Below are positions 53,329-62,193 of a DNA stretch of 64,000 nucleotides, one piece after another. The translations under genes were made by a program, and so were the position numbers. The stretch's first letter is position 1; the number at the start of each line of letters is the position of its first letter. The DNA lies in NCBI GenBank assembly GCA_030424975.1, contig JAUHVY010000001.1, positions 741,093-805,092 of the forward strand. The letters are read 5' to 3'. A model generated the notes under the pieces. The model saw only the letters and a program-made list of their open reading frames with translations, searched no databases and had not been told where the DNA came from. This stretch comes from Alphaproteobacteria bacterium. Its GTDB lineage: Bacteria; Pseudomonadota; Alphaproteobacteria; Micavibrionales; Micavibrionaceae.

Positions 53329-54800
53329 CCAACGCTACCCTCCAGGCTAATGCCGACAAGCTTTTGCGCTTCGACCGCGAATTCCATCGGCAAATGCTGC
53401 ATCACTTCGCGGGCAAAACCATTCACGATCAGGGCGATAGCCTCTTCCTCGCTCAAACCGCGTTGCATACAATAAAACAGCTGATCTTCGGAAATCTTTG
53501 ACGTTGTGGCCTCATGCCCCAAGGATGCGGTGTTATTACGGCTCTCTACATACGGAACGGTATGCGCGCCGCATTGGTCACCAATAAGCAAACTGTCACA
53601 AACAGTAAAGTTCTTCGCGCCCTCGGCATTTGGCAAAATCTTTACAATGCCACGATAGGTGTTATCGCTTTTACCTGCGCTAATCCCCTTAGAGATAATA
53701 CGGCTTTTTGTGTTCTTGCCGATATGGATCATTTTCGTACCTGTATCGGCCTGTTGACGGCCATTTGTGATGGCGACGGAGTAAAACTCCCCTTGCGATC
53801 CGTCACCTTTTAAAATGCAGGACGGATATTTCCATGTAATAGCAGAACCTGTTTCAACCTGCGTCCAGCTGATCTTTGAATTCTTGCCCTCACACAAACC
53901 GCGTTTGGTCACAAAGTTGTAAATACCGCCTGCGCCCGTTTCCATGTCACCGGGATACCAGTTTTGAACGGTTGAATATTTGATCTCCGCATCTTCATGC
54001 GCGATCAATTCAACAATCGCGGCGTGGAGTTGGTTTTCATCACGCATCGGTGCGGTACACCCTTCCAGATAGGAAACGTAAGAGCCTTTTTCCGCAATAA
54101 TCAATGTACGCTCAAACTGACCTGTATTCAGTTCGTTGATACGGAAATAAGTCGATAGCTCCATTGGGCAGCGTACGCCCTCAGGGATATAAACGAAACT
54201 TCCGTCCGTGAAAACCGCACTGTTTAAACAGGCGTGCTTGTTATCTGAATACGGTACAACCGAACCCATGTATTTTTTCACAAGCTCTGGATGCTCACGA
54301 ATGGCATCAGAGATCGAGCAAAAGATAACGCCGTGCTTTTTAAGCTCTTCTTTAAAGGTGGTTGCAACAGATACGGAATCAAAGACCGCATCAACGGCAA
54401 CAGGTGTTCTGTTTTTCACGCCCGCCAGAATTTCTTGTTCGCGCAAAGGAATACCTAGCTTTGCGTATGTATCAAGTAGCTTAGGGTCTACATCATCCAA
54501 GCTCTCAGGTGCGTTTTCCAATGATTTCGGTGCGGCATAATAATATGAATCTTGGTAATTGATCGGCTCAAAATCTACCTTTGCCCATTCAGGCTCGGGC
54601 ATTTTCAACCAATGATTATACGCTTTTAATCGGCGCTCCAGCATCCATTCCGGTTCTTTTTTCTTCGCAGAAATGAAACGAATGGTGTCTTCGCTCAAAC
54701 CTTTAGGCGATTTTTCCGTTTCAATATCCGTTACGAACCCTGCCGAATATTTTCCGGCCATTTCTTCTACGGTTTGGATTGTTTCTTCTGTTGCTGCCAT
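53325..54800 (-). CDS. sufB: Fe-S cluster assembly protein SufB
   Basis: A 491-aa scaffold subunit of SufBCD. '[16 protein letters not shown]'-type N-terminus (here '[19 protein letters not shown]'), '[19 protein letters not shown]', '[18 protein letters not shown]', '[16 protein letters not shown]' and '[17 protein letters not shown]' are all conserved, including the cysteines proposed for sulfur transfer and cluster binding. It follows the Rrf2 regulator by 33 nt. In most genomes sufC comes next; here four small genes and an opposing gene intervene. Confidence 0.97.
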   Translation of the reverse strand: MAATEETIQTVEEMAGKYSAGFVTDIETEKSPKGLSEDTIRFISAKKKEPEWMLERRLKAYNHWLKMPEPEWAKVDFEPINYQDSYYYAAPKSLENAPESLDDVDPKLLDTYAKLGIPLREQEILAGVKNRTPVAVDAVFDSVSVATTFKEELKKHGVIFCSISDAIREHPELVKKYMGSVVPYSDNKHACLNSAVFTDGSFVYIPEGVRCPMELSTYFRINELNTGQFERTLIIAEKGSYVSYLEGCTAPMRDENQLHAAIVELIAHEDAEIKYSTVQNWYPGDMETGAGGIYNFVTKRGLCEGKNSKISWTQVETGSAITWKYPSCILKGDGSQGEFYSVAITNGRQQADTGTKMIHIGKNTKSRIISKGISAGKSDNTYRGIVKILPNAEGAKNFTVCDSLLIGDQCGAHTVPYVESRNNTASLGHEATTSKISEDQLFYCMQRGLSEEEAIALIVNGFAREVMQHLPMEFAVEAQKLVGISLEGSVG

Positions 54801-54833
54801 AACTTATACTACCTTGTTTAATCTTGCGGCACA

Positions 54834-55241
54834 CTACCGAGTTACGATCATATGTTCCAGTGTTATATCACTTAAAACACCACGAATTGCGCGATTTACC
54901 TCACCCCATCGCCCTTGAACACTGCAACACGAAATGAGAGAGCAATCATTGTCAGCCTCATCAACACATGACGTCACCTGAACCGGACCATCTATTGCAC
55001 TAATTATACGTTCGATGGTTAAGTCTGATGCAGGCATTGCCAGTTTATAGCCACCATGTGCACCACGAACTGAAATAACGACATCGTTCTTCGCTAAAAT
55101 TTTTAGAACTTTAGCAATTGTAGGGGATTGAATATGTGTAAGATCAGATAAAGCGCTCGCACTCATGATTACATCACCTTGCTTTGCCAATTCCGCAAGA
55201 ATGACAACCGCGTAATCCGCAAGTTTTGAGACCTTAATCAT
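54834..55241 (-). CDS. Rrf2-family SUF regulator (IscR/SufR-like)
   Basis: A 135-aa Rrf2 regulator: winged helix-turn-helix (1-75; 'KLADYAVVILAELAKQGDVIMSASALSDLTHIQSPTIAKVLKIL', 'SVRGAHGGYKLA') and a cysteine cluster C92, C100, C105, C106 that can bind an Fe-S cluster. It matches the 'SUF system regulator' group. Such proteins repress or activate suf according to Fe-S status. A palindrome directly upstream, next to a -10, suggests autoregulation. The predicted transcript start almost coincides with the ATG. Confidence 0.92.
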   Translation of the reverse strand: MIKVSKLADYAVVILAELAKQGDVIMSASALSDLTHIQSPTIAKVLKILAKNDVVISVRGAHGGYKLAMPASDLTIERIISAIDGPVQVTSCVDEADNDCSLISCCSVQGRWGEVNRAIRGVLSDITLEHMIVTR

Positions 55242-55249
55242 TTTAACAC

Positions 55250-55272
55250 TTTATATCGTACAAATTTCGTAC
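55250..55272 (-). promoter_or_regulatory. -10 element and palindromic operator of the suf operon
   Basis: The near-perfect palindrome GTACAAATTTCGTAC (55258-55272, one mismatched pair) lies immediately upstream of a minus-strand -10 TATAAA (55255-55250). A protein bound there would cover the promoter spacer. The start site would fall near 55243, within 2 nt of the ATG. Rrf2 as the binder is inferred. Confidence 0.65.
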
Positions 55273-55409
55273 CTGTTCTCTCATTCTTTACACTACATTT
55301 CAAGCTTAAAAATGACTAAAAATAACAAGTTATGCTCGATTTTTAATTTTGTGTCCTTTATAAATATATACTGTACATATAAGAAAAACATTATTTACCA
55401 GAGATTTAC

Positions 55410-57755
55410 ATGAAATTATACATCCCCGTTTTCTCGCTAACCCTATTGCTTAGTGCGACTTTACTGTTTGTTGTGCAGCCAATGTTCTCAAAAATGATTC
55501 TCCCCTTGGTTGGCGGATCACCACAAGTATGGAACACGGCAATGCTGTTCTTTCAGGTTTGCTTGCTTGGCGGATACGCATATGCGCACCTTACAACGAA
55601 GTTATTCGGCGTGAGAATACAGGCCATTATTCATGTTATTCTTCTAATCGTTCTCGGAATGGTCTTACCATTCGCGATTCCTGCTGGATGGCTTCCGCCC
55701 GAAGGCGGTGATCCGACGCTATGGCAATTATCGGTTATGGCTACCACTGTTGGAGGACCATTCTTTGCCCTTTCGGGCTCCGCCCCTATGTTCCAAAGAT
55801 GGTTTTCAAAAAGCGGTCATAAGGATTCGGATAACCCTTACTTCTTATATGGGGCGAGTAACCTTGGCTCCATGTCATCCTTATTGCTTTACCCGTTCCT
55901 GATTGAGCCTGTCCTAACCCTGAAGGAACAAGCAAATTTCTGGGCCATGGGCTATGCTGCACTTGGGTGTATGACTATTATTTGTGCGCTTATGGTTTGG
56001 TCAAAAGTTGGTAACAAAGATAAACACGGCGCAGAAAATACATCTGAGCAACCTGTCGAGAAAATCACAGGATCACAAAGACTAAAATGGATTATTTTAT
56101 CCTTTATTCCATCTTCGTTAATGTTGGGTGTAACATCATATGTTACGACTGATATTGCATCTGTTCCGCTTCTTTGGGTTATGCCCTTGGCAATATACAT
56201 CGGTACATTCATTATTGTATTTGCACGAAAACAGATATTTACAATCAACAGCTTAACTATTGCATTTGGTGTATCCCTTATCGCAATAGCCTTTAATCAA
56301 ATGGGCTTTGGTGAATCATTAAATACGCCAACAATCCCTATTATAATTCATTTTGTAGCGTTTTTCTTTGGGGCAACGCTTTGCCATCTGGCTTTGGCAC
56401 AATCCAGGCCATCCGCACAAAACCTAACTGAATTTTATTTAATCATGTCATTTGGTGGTGCACTTGGGGGATTTTTCAATGCTATTATCGTTCCAAACAT
56501 TTTTATTCTACCGATTGAATACCCGCTCGTTCTATTAATGGCAGCACTAGTTCGTCATTCAAATAAAGAAGAAATGTATTTTGCTTCAGTTCAAAAGACA
56601 CTTAAGAAATCACCCGCAGACGTATTTTCTATTGAAAAATGTATGGCGCTTGTCGTTGCAATTTTAATTGGTGTCATGGCAACAATTGTAAATTCTGATG
56701 ATTTAAAGTTCATATGCGCAGCAATCGTATCATGTTTAGCCCTTTTCTATTTAATGCGTTTCAGGTGGGCGTTTGCTTTTGCTATAACAATTATTCTACT
56801 CACAAACTACGTGTACGTTCGATCCGAAGTACTACTACAGGACAGAAACTTCTTCGGTGTCATGCGCATTGTTCAAGACCCTGACGAGCGTTTCCTTATG
56901 CATGGAACCACTAATCACGGAACACAGCCAACCGTTCCGGGCAAAGAACTGACATTAACTTCCTATTATGGCCCAACCAGTCCTGTACGCGATGCCTATG
57001 ACATATATGACACACTGGACAGACCGCAGAATGTTGGTGTTATTGGCTTAGGTGTCGGAGTTTTGGCTTGTAAACAAAAGGACGGCCGTCACTATGACTT
57101 TTTCGAAATTGATAAGGACATTGCCGATATCGCAGAAGACCCGAAATATTTTACTTATTTATCCGGTTGCGGCAGCCCGTATGACATTATTTTGGGTGAT
57201 GGGCGCATTGGCTTACAAAAGCAACCAGATAAAAAATATGACATGATTATCGGCGATGCCTTTAGCTCCGACAGTATTCCAATTCATATTGTGACGAAAG
57301 AAGCCTTTGAGATGTATCTCAATAAGATTAAGGATGACGGAATAATTGTTATTCACATTAGTAACCGTCACCTTGATATAGAGCCTGTAATCACACTGAT
57401 AGGTGAAGCCATTGATGCTTTTGTATATGCAAAGGCAGAACTTGGTACTAAAATCGAAGGTACAGATATCGAAAGCTATAATGCGCATTATATTGCCATG
57501 ACCCGTAATCCTGATGTTGTTGAACAACTCAAAGCAAAAGGATGGAGTGAAGGCCGCAAGCGTGATGGCGTAAAAATGTGGACTGATGACTTCTCTAATA
57601 TAGTAAGTGTGCTTGAAACCAAAACACAACGTGACCGGTTAATCGAGGCATACAAGCGGAAAATGGCACGTGAGGAAGCAGAGGCAGATTCACAAAGTAA
57701 AGATGATACTGATGCTGATACTACACCTGCCGCAAAGGAAAATGAGGGGCAATAA
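55410..57755 (+). CDS. Membrane protein fused to a spermidine-synthase-like domain
   Basis: A 781-aa fusion. The first half (about 1-475) holds 12 or more membrane helices. The C-terminal half (about 500-735) resembles spermidine synthase: 'VGVIGLGVGVLACKQ', 'YDFFEIDKDIADIAEDPKYFTYL', 'ILGDGRIGLQ' and 'YDMIIGDAFSSDSIPIHIVTKEAFEMY'. The fold binds decarboxylated SAM in true spermidine synthases; activity of these fusions is not established to my knowledge. The tail is acidic and Asp/Ala rich. It is divergent from the Rrf2 gene and shares a terminator with prfC. Confidence 0.85.
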   Translation: MKLYIPVFSLTLLLSATLLFVVQPMFSKMILPLVGGSPQVWNTAMLFFQVCLLGGYAYAHLTTKLFGVRIQAIIHVILLIVLGMVLPFAIPAGWLPPEGGDPTLWQLSVMATTVGGPFFALSGSAPMFQRWFSKSGHKDSDNPYFLYGASNLGSMSSLLLYPFLIEPVLTLKEQANFWAMGYAALGCMTIICALMVWSKVGNKDKHGAENTSEQPVEKITGSQRLKWIILSFIPSSLMLGVTSYVTTDIASVPLLWVMPLAIYIGTFIIVFARKQIFTINSLTIAFGVSLIAIAFNQMGFGESLNTPTIPIIIHFVAFFFGATLCHLALAQSRPSAQNLTEFYLIMSFGGALGGFFNAIIVPNIFILPIEYPLVLLMAALVRHSNKEEMYFASVQKTLKKSPADVFSIEKCMALVVAILIGVMATIVNSDDLKFICAAIVSCLALFYLMRFRWAFAFAITIILLTNYVYVRSEVLLQDRNFFGVMRIVQDPDERFLMHGTTNHGTQPTVPGKELTLTSYYGPTSPVRDAYDIYDTLDRPQNVGVIGLGVGVLACKQKDGRHYDFFEIDKDIADIAEDPKYFTYLSGCGSPYDIILGDGRIGLQKQPDKKYDMIIGDAFSSDSIPIHIVTKEAFEMYLNKIKDDGIIVIHISNRHLDIEPVITLIGEAIDAFVYAKAELGTKIEGTDIESYNAHYIAMTRNPDVVEQLKAKGWSEGRKRDGVKMWTDDFSNIVSVLETKTQRDRLIEAYKRKMAREEAEADSQSKDDTDADTTPAAKENEGQ

Positions 57756-57764
57756 CCCCTCATT
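57741..57764. terminator. Bidirectional terminator between the spermidine-synthase-like gene and prfC
   Basis: A perfect 9-bp stem AATGAGGGG/CCCCTCATT with a 6-nt loop contains the stop codon of the plus-strand gene. On the minus strand it is followed by TTCCTTT; on the plus strand by TAAAG, a weak tract. Confidence 0.7.
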
Positions 57765-57782
57765 TAAAGTTTCAAAAACAAC

Positions 57783-59360
57783 TTATTTTGTTGCTGAGAA
57801 CCGGATGTCTTTGTTTTTGCTTTGTGCATCATCCAGATGCCAAGCATTACGCGCCATGAAAACCGGATCATCATCGTGATCACGCGCAATAGAAGCTTGA
57901 TTTGCATCAATAAACTTCTTTAGAACCAAAGGATCTTCGGCCGTAATCCACCGCGCGGTATAAAGGCTTGTGGCCTCAAACTTCACAGGAATTTCGTATT
58001 CGCTACGGATACGGTCCTTCAAGACATCAAACTGTAGTGGGCCGACAACACCAACAACCCAATCAGGGTCACTGTAAGGTTTAAACACACGAGCCGCACC
58101 TTCTTCGGCTAGTTGCTCTAGTGCTTTACCTAAATGCTTCGCTTTCAAAGGATCTTCTGCGCGCGCACGCTGCATATACTCAGGTGCAAAGTTCGGAATG
58201 CCTGTAAAGACAAGCTCCTCCCCTTCGGTTAGAGCATCCCCAATACGTAAACCGCCGTAATTAGGGAGACCGATAATATCACCCGCAAAGGCTTCCTCCG
58301 CAACTTCGCGGTCCTGCGCCAGGAATAACTGCGGCGAATGAAGCGTCAGAGTCTTACCCGAACGTATGTGCTTTAGCTTCATTCCTTTACGAAACTTACC
58401 GGAGCAAATACGCATAAAGGCGATACGGTCACGGTGCTTCGGGTCCATATTCGCCTGAATTTTGAAAATAAAGGCCGTAACCTTATTTTCATCTGCCTTA
58501 ATCTCACGCGTTTCCGTTGTTTGTGTGCGCGGTGAGGGTGCAAAACGTGATAGCCCCTGTAGGAGTTCACGCACACCAAAATTATTAACAGCACTACCGA
58601 AAAACACAGGTGTTAAACCACCCTTCAAAAAACTCTCGAGGTTAAATTCAGGGAAAATTCCGCGCACAATTTCAACTTCTTCGCGTAATTTCTCTGCGTG
58701 CTCAGGCGATAGCAGTTCATCAATTTTTGGATCATCCAAACCATTACATTCAATGGCTTCGGTCAATGCCTCACCTTTTGTTCTTTCAAACAAGACAAGC
58801 TTATCCTCTAACAGGTTATAACACCCCTTGAAATCACGCCCCATACCGATTGGCCAACTGGCGGGAACTACTTCGAGTGCGAGCTTTTGCTCAACCTCGT
58901 CCAACAGATCAAACGGGTCCTGCCCGTCACGGTCCATTTTATTGATAAAGGTTACAATCGGAATATCACGTAGGCGACAAACCTCAAACAATTTCAAAGT
59001 TTGTGTTTCAATACCCTTGGCACAGTCCAAAACCATAATAGCACTGTCTACTGCAGTTAGCGTACGATATGTATCCTCGGAAAAGTCTTCGTGGCCGGGC
59101 GTATCAAGAAGGTTATACGTAACCCCCTCATTTTCAAATGTCATCACAGACGATGCAACGGAAATTCCACGCTCTTGCTCGACCTTCATCCAGTCTGAAC
59201 GCGCGCGCCGGCGCTCCCCCTTGGCCTTAACCATACCCGCCATCTGGATGGCACCACCAAAAAGCAACAGCTTTTCAGTCAGTGTTGTTTTACCGGCATC
59301 GGGGTGTGAAATAATGCCAAAAGTACGCCGTCCGGCGATGATATCTGATAATTGTGACAC
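57783..59360 (-). CDS. prfC: Peptide chain release factor 3 (RF3)
   Basis: A 525-aa translational GTPase that recycles RF1/RF2 from the ribosome. G1 'SHPDAGKTTL' , 'VEQERGISVASSVMTF', G3 'DTPGHEDFSEDTYRTL', and G4 'NKMDRDG' identify RF3 rather than EF-G. Domains II and III ('GVVGPLQFDVLKDRI') are complete. Start ATG is at 59360. It may be a single-gene unit, with the micro-lipoprotein 20 nt upstream on the same strand. Confidence 0.96.
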   Translation of the reverse strand: MSQLSDIIAGRRTFGIISHPDAGKTTLTEKLLLFGGAIQMAGMVKAKGERRRARSDWMKVEQERGISVASSVMTFENEGVTYNLLDTPGHEDFSEDTYRTLTAVDSAIMVLDCAKGIETQTLKLFEVCRLRDIPIVTFINKMDRDGQDPFDLLDEVEQKLALEVVPASWPIGMGRDFKGCYNLLEDKLVLFERTKGEALTEAIECNGLDDPKIDELLSPEHAEKLREEVEIVRGIFPEFNLESFLKGGLTPVFFGSAVNNFGVRELLQGLSRFAPSPRTQTTETREIKADENKVTAFIFKIQANMDPKHRDRIAFMRICSGKFRKGMKLKHIRSGKTLTLHSPQLFLAQDREVAEEAFAGDIIGLPNYGGLRIGDALTEGEELVFTGIPNFAPEYMQRARAEDPLKAKHLGKALEQLAEEGAARVFKPYSDPDWVVGVVGPLQFDVLKDRIRSEYEIPVKFEATSLYTARWITAEDPLVLKKFIDANQASIARDHDDDPVFMARNAWHLDDAQSKNKDIRFSATK

Positions 59361-59380
59361 GAGTCATTTAGCCTTTATAA

Positions 59381-59506
59381 TTACATAGAACCTTCTACGG
59401 CACGGCTAGCTTTACTCAAATCTTGTCCGATACCGTCCACAGTTGAGCAAGCAGAAAGTGATAAAACAGAAACACAAAGCAATGTGACAACAAAAATCTT
59501 CTTCAT
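59381..59506 (-). CDS. Entericidin-like micro-lipoprotein (41 aa)
   Basis: Too short for the ORF track. The frame from ATG 59506 to TAA 59381 encodes a lysine-started signal peptide, lipobox 'LSAC' (lipidated Cys20) and a 21-residue mature peptide with 'TVDGIGQDLSKASRAVEG', which follows the entericidin EcnA/EcnB pattern (TxxGxGxDxxxAGxAI). AAAGGA lies 6 nt upstream of the ATG. Entericidins are stationary-phase envelope lipoproteins, an antidote/toxin pair in E. coli; only one is seen here. It would be acylated by Lnt. Confidence 0.85.
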   Translation of the reverse strand: MKKIFVVTLLCVSVLSLSACSTVDGIGQDLSKASRAVEGSM

Positions 59507-59542
59507 ATTGATTCCTTTAACGATTTTCATGTTGAATAAAAC

Positions 59543-59890
59543 TTAGGTGATCATATCACCTTCGAACGGGTTTTCCATGTTTTTATCTTCGATTTCAATA
59601 ACCCATAGATCGGGGTCCCTACTCATCGCGCGCTGAATATACTGATCTGCCTCTATCTCTTCAACCAAATCTTTTTTTGTGGCATTCATCCACGATAACA
59701 CTCCATCAAGGTTTCTTTGCTGTATCAACAGCTTACAGACACCTGAAAGACCGTTAAGTTTTAGCAATATAGTCCCTGAATTTTGCTCACCCTTTTGCTG
59801 CACATAATAAAATATGCCCCTTGCATTAAGCGGCGATAATTGCGCATCAATCCATATATGGACAGGCAGGCGTGCTTCTTCTTCGTACAT
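59543..59890 (-). CDS. DUF1491 family protein
   Basis: A 115-aa soluble protein with the DUF1491 layout: 'RLPVHIWIDAQLSPLNARGIFYYVQQKG', 'GTILLKLN', and 'EIEADQYIQRAMSRDPDLWVIEIED', whose 'EADxYIxRxxxxDPDLWVxEIE' end is diagnostic. The family is essentially alphaproteobacterial and has no known function. It sits 9 nt after the 81-aa gene on the same strand. Confidence 0.88.
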   Translation of the reverse strand: MYEEEARLPVHIWIDAQLSPLNARGIFYYVQQKGEQNSGTILLKLNGLSGVCKLLIQQRNLDGVLSWMNATKKDLVEEIEADQYIQRAMSRDPDLWVIEIEDKNMENPFEGDMIT

Positions 59891-59899
59891 GATGATTAT

Positions 59900-60145
59900 T
59901 TAATGCAGGTGGCGCTCATTCACCCAACGCTCAACTGTTAAATGTTGAAGCTGTTTTGTATCCTCGGGGTGATGGTAACCATAAACAATACGCGCAGCAT
60001 CAAGAGCAACACAATTTGGACGCCCCGCATCGAGCAAGCTTTCATATGTGCGCATAACGGCCATATAACATTTACAATCGCTTGCTGCCTTTACCTCGGA
60101 TGCATCGACTTGGCTATTATCAATTTCAATTACTTTACAGGCCAT
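59900..60145 (-). CDS. Small hypothetical protein upstream of DUF1491
   Basis: An 81-aa soluble protein; 'KCYMAVMRTYESLLDAGRPNCVALDAARIVYGYHHPED' suggests a helical core with several His/Cys. No family recognised. It lies 25 nt after the fur-family gene and 9 nt before DUF1491, in one apparent operon. A clean frame and spacing support it. Confidence 0.7.
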   Translation of the reverse strand: MACKVIEIDNSQVDASEVKAASDCKCYMAVMRTYESLLDAGRPNCVALDAARIVYGYHHPEDTKQLQHLTVERWVNERHLH

Positions 60146-60170
60146 AACTCAACTAACTTTTAATATTAAC

Positions 60171-60578
60171 TTATTTTTTCTTCAGCTTTTTGCCGTATAG
60201 CTCCAGACGGTGATCAACAAGCTCGTACCCTAACTCTTCGGCAATTTTGATCTTAAGGAGTTCAAGCTCTTCATTCTGAAACTCAATTACTTTTCCCGTT
60301 TCCAAATCAACCAGATGATGATGATGATCTTGGTTCAGCTCATAACGAGAGTAGCCTTCTTGGAACTCATGACGTGTAACGAGATCCAACTCATCTAAAA
60401 GCCCTAATGTACGGTAAACAGTTGCTATTGAAATGGATTTATCAAGTTTTTTTGCACGCTCATAAACATCTTCTACAGACGGATGATCTTTTGCACTACC
60501 CAATACTTCTAAAATCACTCTGCGTTGCCCGGTCATTTTTAACCCTGCATCAACACATCTCTGCTCAAGCTCTGTCAT
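60171..60578 (-). CDS. Fur-family metalloregulator
   Basis: A 135-aa protein from ATG 60578 (GGAG 8 nt upstream; the track start 7 codons earlier precedes that site). Winged-helix DNA-binding domain (1-80; 'MTGQRRVILEVLGSAKDHPSVEDVYERA', 'ISIATVYRTLGLLDEL') and a dimerisation domain with 'HHHHLVDLETGKVIEFQ' and 'VDHRLELYG'. It lacks the CxxC pair of E. coli Fur, as is usual for alphaproteobacterial Fur/Mur. Whether it senses iron or manganese cannot be decided here. Confidence 0.9.
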   Translation of the reverse strand: MTELEQRCVDAGLKMTGQRRVILEVLGSAKDHPSVEDVYERAKKLDKSISIATVYRTLGLLDELDLVTRHEFQEGYSRYELNQDHHHHLVDLETGKVIEFQNEELELLKIKIAEELGYELVDHRLELYGKKLKKK

Positions 60579-60647
60579 AAAAGCACTCCAAAAATTCATG
60601 AATAATTATTTTATCATAAGGGTATGAACTGGTACGCGCAAGAACGT

Positions 60648-62162
60648 TTATTCAGGATATAATATTCGATTTGACGGAATGCTAAAAATCACACATGTAC
60701 CTGCCCCGGGCTCCGAGATAATATCAAACGCACCACCATGTACCGAAACCATAGCTTTTGCGAGTGGTAAACCCAGACCGGTCCCCTGCTCTGCTAAACT
60801 TCTGGTTTCAGGTGTTTCGTTTACTTGCCCGAACGGCTCCAGCGCAACTGCAATCTTGTCTTGCTCAATACCGACACCTTGATCCTGGACCGTTATGACC
60901 ATATCTCGATCCGAATTTATTTTCGACGATATCGTTATACGTGAATTAGGCGGCGAAAATTTTACCGCATTCGTCGTCAAGTTTATTAAAACCTGGCGCA
61001 ATATTCGATAATCACCCCGCACATGCGGCAGACCATCATCAACAACAGTTACAATATCAATATTACTTGCAAAAACACGGGAACTTAGCATTCTTGATAC
61101 GGATTCAATTAATTCACCAATTAAGAAGACATCCTCTACAAGCTCCAGACGCCCTGCCTCAATTTTCGACATATCGAGAACTTCATTAATGATTTCAAGC
61201 AGATGCTCTGCGCTCATGTTAATATCATCCAGATATTCAAGATATTTTTGATTATCAATCTCGCCAAATGTACCCTTTCGCATCAATTCAGAAAAACCGA
61301 TAATCGCATTCAACGGTGTACGAAGCTCATGGCTCATATTCGCAAGGAAATTTGATTTTGCGCGGTTGGCGCTATCCGCTTGATTTTTGGCCTCACGCAA
61401 TGAATGCTCCATTTTCTTGCGCAAAGTAATATCCATAACCGTAGTAACCAAAAATTTACGATTCTGACTTAAGCGTAAAGTAGCAGATGTAAACAAGACA
61501 TTTGCTACACTTCCGTCTTTCCTCAATAGCCTGGTTTCTCCGGCACTGCGAACCCCTTTTGAAATAAATTTTTCATGGTTAGTATTCGTCGTGTTTCGCT
61601 CTTCTTCTGCGACCAAAGATGTAAAATGTGTACCGACGACATCATCACGCTCCCATCCGTATGTACGAATAAAACTCTCATTCACACGGGCTATGCTTCC
61701 GGCATCATCCGTAATGATAATACCAATTTCGCTCACCTCGAAAATTGAGGCCAGCAATGATATTGCATCATCACGTTCACGCTGCAGGATTGATTGGTCC
61801 CGCATATCCATTTGCCCCAAGACATCCAGATAATCTAAATCACCGTTATCATGAAAAAATGGGCACACCCAGAAGCTTTGAATATTAATGTTCGTATTTT
61901 TAATTGGCAGACTTTGTATGGTGACTGATCGTTTGCGTGTTACCGATACCTTGAATGACTGTTCAAAGTGACGTGCATTTTCGGAATCCATAAATTCATG
62001 AATAGATGAGCCGACAGCGGCTTGGCGCGTCGCATCAAAATATTTCAATGCCATATCATTTAAATCATCGAGAATAAAGCTGCCCTCTGCTGACTTTTTA
62101 AAAATCAAACGTGGCAAAGGCATGGCATAGAAAAATTCAGAATAGGTCTTCTCAACCCCCAT
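60648..62162 (-). CDS. PAS-domain sensor histidine kinase
   Basis: A 504-aa soluble hybrid-free kinase from ATG 62162 ('AGGAAAG' upstream); the track start at 62228 would overlap the preceding gene. PAS-like domain 1 (about 8-120), PAS 2 (about 140-255; 'EIGIIITDDAGSIARVNESFIRTYGW'), HisKA with phospho-His H278 ('NMSHELRTPLNAIIGFSELM'), and the ATPase domain with N box, 'DQGVGIEQDK' and 'GTGLGLPLAKAMV'. No receiver and no membrane helix; the response regulator is not in the window. It follows the degenerate GGDEF gene by 31 nt. Confidence 0.92.
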   Translation of the reverse strand: MGVEKTYSEFFYAMPLPRLIFKKSAEGSFILDDLNDMALKYFDATRQAAVGSSIHEFMDSENARHFEQSFKVSVTRKRSVTIQSLPIKNTNINIQSFWVCPFFHDNGDLDYLDVLGQMDMRDQSILQRERDDAISLLASIFEVSEIGIIITDDAGSIARVNESFIRTYGWERDDVVGTHFTSLVAEEERNTTNTNHEKFISKGVRSAGETRLLRKDGSVANVLFTSATLRLSQNRKFLVTTVMDITLRKKMEHSLREAKNQADSANRAKSNFLANMSHELRTPLNAIIGFSELMRKGTFGEIDNQKYLEYLDDINMSAEHLLEIINEVLDMSKIEAGRLELVEDVFLIGELIESVSRMLSSRVFASNIDIVTVVDDGLPHVRGDYRILRQVLINLTTNAVKFSPPNSRITISSKINSDRDMVITVQDQGVGIEQDKIAVALEPFGQVNETPETRSLAEQGTGLGLPLAKAMVSVHGGAFDIISEPGAGTCVIFSIPSNRILYPE

Positions 62163-62193
62163 AAAAAAAAGCTTTCCTGAAAAATTGGGTGTG

